From the NCBI GenBank assembly GCA_023251695.1, contig JAHEYE010000151.1:1-8267 (forward strand): a DNA stretch of 8,267 nucleotides, written 5' to 3'. The position numbers and the translations under genes are program-made. This DNA comes from Sphingobacteriaceae bacterium (GTDB taxonomy: Bacteria > Bacteroidota > Bacteroidia > B-17B0 > Aurantibacillaceae). Below are positions 6,656-8,267 of the stretch, piece after piece. The notes under the pieces are model-generated. The model was not told the DNA's origin and searched no databases. It saw nothing but the letters and a program-made list of their open reading frames with translations. Positions within the stretch are counted from its first letter, which is position 1, and every line of letters starts with the position of its first letter.

Positions 6656-7744
6656 ATGAGCATCGATCTATTTCAATCAGTTTACAAAGGAAAAAAAGTT
6701 TTAGTGACAGGCGACACTGGCTTTAAAGGTTCGTGGATGTGCTTGTGGTTAAAAGAACTTGGTGCTGATGTTTATGGATATGCTCTCCCGCCATTAACAA
6801 AACAAGATAATTATGTAACAACGGGACTCGCTTCCAAAATAAAACACAGGGATGGCGATGTACGCGATAAAGAAAAGTTACAAACTTATTTTAATGAAGT
6901 ACAGCCTGATCTTGCTTTTCATTTGGCCGCTCAACCTTTGGTAATTGATTCGTATAACAATCCGCATTATAATTTTGAAACGAATTTAATGGGAACGGTT
7001 AATTTTTTTGAAGCCGTTCGTCATTGTCCCTCAGTAAAGGTAGCGGTGAATGTTACTACCGATAAATGTTACAAGAATAACGAAATTGATTACGGTTACA
7101 AAGAAACCGACCCTATGGGTGGCGACGATCCGTATAGTGCATCAAAAGGCTGTTCTGAATTAATTACGAATTCGTATTTAAAATCATTTTTCACTAAAGC
7201 CGGAACAGCAAATATTGCTTCCGGTCGTGCAGGAAATGTAATTGGCGGTGGCGACTGGGCTGATAACAGAATTATTCCGGATATTATCCGCGCTTATCAG
7301 AATAAAAAAGATTTAGTTGTTCGTAATCCGACTTCGGTACGTCCATGGCAATTTGTTCTCGAGCCGGTGTTCGGTTATTTACGTTTGGGAGAAAAACTTT
7401 ACAATAATGGAAAAAAATTCTCTGGAGGATGGAATTTTGGTCCTGTGCCGGATGAAACATACAATGTTAATCAGGTGGTGACCGAAGTAAAAAAATTAAT
7501 TCCGTCGGTAAATGTAACAAGTCCTGCGAATCCCGAAAAATTGCACGAGGCCGGTCTTTTACAATTGGATATTACAAAAGCCATGATGCAATTGGATTGG
7601 AAACCGCGTTTGAATTTTGAAAAGACCATTGATGTTACCATCAGCGGTTATTTACAGGAGTTGAAACCTGGCACCGATGTTTATGCGGCCCGCCTTGAAC
7701 AATTAAAACAATATTGCTCCGAAGGAGTTCAAAAGAACAATTAA
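6656..7744 (+). CDS. rfbG: CDP-glucose 4,6-dehydratase
   Basis: Converts CDP-glucose to CDP-4-dehydro-6-deoxyglucose using bound NAD. This 362-residue extended SDR has normal family length. The nucleotide-binding motif is VTGDTGFKGSW (17-27), and GYALPP (41-46) ends the second strand as in known CDP-glucose dehydratases. HLAAQPLV (89-96) follows, then the active-site TTDKCY (134-139) and Y160xxxK164 in DPYSASKG. RAGNVIGGGDWADNRIIPD (191-209) and RNPTSVRPWQFVLEP (223-237) are specific to this enzyme. Position 20 is Asp where many homologues, including the enteric ones as I recall them, have His. It is one base downstream of rfbF, and rfbH starts 4 bp after its stop, so all three are surely co-transcribed. 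Confidence 0.96.
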   Translation: MSIDLFQSVYKGKKVLVTGDTGFKGSWMCLWLKELGADVYGYALPPLTKQDNYVTTGLASKIKHRDGDVRDKEKLQTYFNEVQPDLAFHLAAQPLVIDSYNNPHYNFETNLMGTVNFFEAVRHCPSVKVAVNVTTDKCYKNNEIDYGYKETDPMGGDDPYSASKGCSELITNSYLKSFFTKAGTANIASGRAGNVIGGGDWADNRIIPDIIRAYQNKKDLVVRNPTSVRPWQFVLEPVFGYLRLGEKLYNNGKKFSGGWNFGPVPDETYNVNQVVTEVKKLIPSVNVTSPANPEKLHEAGLLQLDITKAMMQLDWKPRLNFEKTIDVTISGYLQELKPGTDVYAARLEQLKQYCSEGVQKNN

Positions 7745-7748
7745 TAAG

Positions 7749-8267
7749 ATGTCGAAAGCACTCGAAATAAAAAAACAGATTCACGCCTTAATTGAGGAGT
7801 ATCATAAGGAAATGTTTAAGGAAAAGGAATTTGTTCCAGGTGAATCTTCAGTTCCTGTAAGCGGAAAAGTATTTGACCACAAAGAAATGCAATACATTGC
7901 CGATGCAGGGATGGATGCTTGGTTCACCACCGGAAGATTCAATACTGAGTTCGAAAAGAAATTAGCGAAGTATATAAATGTAAAATCTGTTTTAACTGTT
8001 AACTCAGGTTCGTCAGCAAATTTAGTTGCGTTCTCTGCTTTAACCGCACATGAGCTTGGCGACAGGGCTATAAAACCGGGTGATGAAGTAATTACAGTTG
8101 CTGCATCTTTCCCCACCACAATAAATCCGATGTTACAGTATGGTGTGGTGCCTGTGTTTTTAGATATCAGCATTCCATCTTACGAGATGGATGTAAAGTA
8201 TCTTGAAAAAGCAATCAGTCCGAAAACAAAAGCCATCATGATGGCGCATACTTTGGGAAATACATTT
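7749..8267 (+). CDS. rfbH: CDP-4-dehydro-6-deoxyglucose 3-dehydrase, N-terminal part (runs off window)
   Basis: My translation from the ATG at 7749 is open for 173 codons to the window edge, about 40% of the family's usual length of roughly 435. RfbH (E1, DdhC, AscC) is a PMP-dependent, [2Fe-2S] enzyme of the aminotransferase fold that removes the C3 hydroxyl from CDP-4-keto-6-deoxyglucose. Visible family segments are KEFVPGESSVPVSGKVFD (26-43), TTGRFNTEFEKK (60-71), the cofactor phosphate-binding loop NSGSSANL (85-92), KPGDEVITVAASFPTTINP (109-127) and KAIMMAHTLGNTF (161-173). The His that replaces the PLP lysine and the four cluster cysteines lie beyond the edge and cannot be checked. The gene begins 4 bp after the rfbG stop. 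No clear Shine-Dalgarno is present. Confidence 0.95.
   Translation, partial: MSKALEIKKQIHALIEEYHKEMFKEKEFVPGESSVPVSGKVFDHKEMQYIADAGMDAWFTTGRFNTEFEKKLAKYINVKSVLTVNSGSSANLVAFSALTAHELGDRAIKPGDEVITVAASFPTTINPMLQYGVVPVFLDISIPSYEMDVKYLEKAISPKTKAIMMAHTLGNTF

Noticed and set aside
7802..8173. Minus-strand ORF of 123 codons
   Set aside because: Antisense to the rfbH reading frame, which matches the family closely. The minus-strand product has no recognisable features.

Overview
The window is part of a surface-polysaccharide (O-antigen or capsule type) gene cluster, very probably from a member of the Bacteroidota. The basis for that is the low GC content, genes without clear Shine-Dalgarno sequences, exact matches to the Bacteroidota -7 promoter consensus TAnnTTTG in the only sizeable intergenic gap, and protein sequences of the usual Bacteroidota style. 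I cannot name a genus. Nine protein-coding genes fill almost the whole window. Two of them run off the edges.

Left half, minus strand (read from about 4292 down to 1): a tight four-gene operon. In transcription order it holds a soluble GT2 glycosyltransferase, a GtrB/DPM1-like membrane GT2 that probably loads a sugar onto polyprenyl phosphate, an NAD-dependent GalE-like epimerase/dehydratase, and a multi-spanning GT-C (family 39-like) glycosyltransferase whose 3' end lies outside the window. The junctions are a 4-bp gap, a 4-bp overlap and a 1-bp overlap, so translation is probably coupled. Together they look like a unit that makes a nucleotide sugar, attaches it to a lipid carrier and transfers it on the far side of the inner membrane.

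Centre (4293-4424): a divergent promoter region with a perfect 16-bp palindrome that contains an exact TAnnTTTG element on each strand, plus two smaller inverted repeats.

Right half, plus strand (4425 to the end): a CDP-sugar operon. It holds an RmlC-like cupin epimerase, an SDR reductase/epimerase, glucose-1-phosphate cytidylyltransferase (rfbF), CDP-glucose 4,6-dehydratase (rfbG) and the first 40% of the CDP-4-dehydro-6-deoxyglucose 3-dehydrase (rfbH). RfbF, RfbG and RfbH make CDP-3,6-dideoxy-4-ketohexose. The upstream epimerase/SDR pair resembles the AscE/AscF logic of CDP-ascarylose synthesis, so a 3,6-dideoxyhexose is the likely product, with ascarylose as one candidate.

I see no mobile element, CRISPR array, RNA gene or terminator. 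The system is of a known general type. The points most worth checking are the end product of the CDP-sugar branch, the divergent RmlC-like active site, the lipid-linked transfer unit and the symmetrical divergent promoter.
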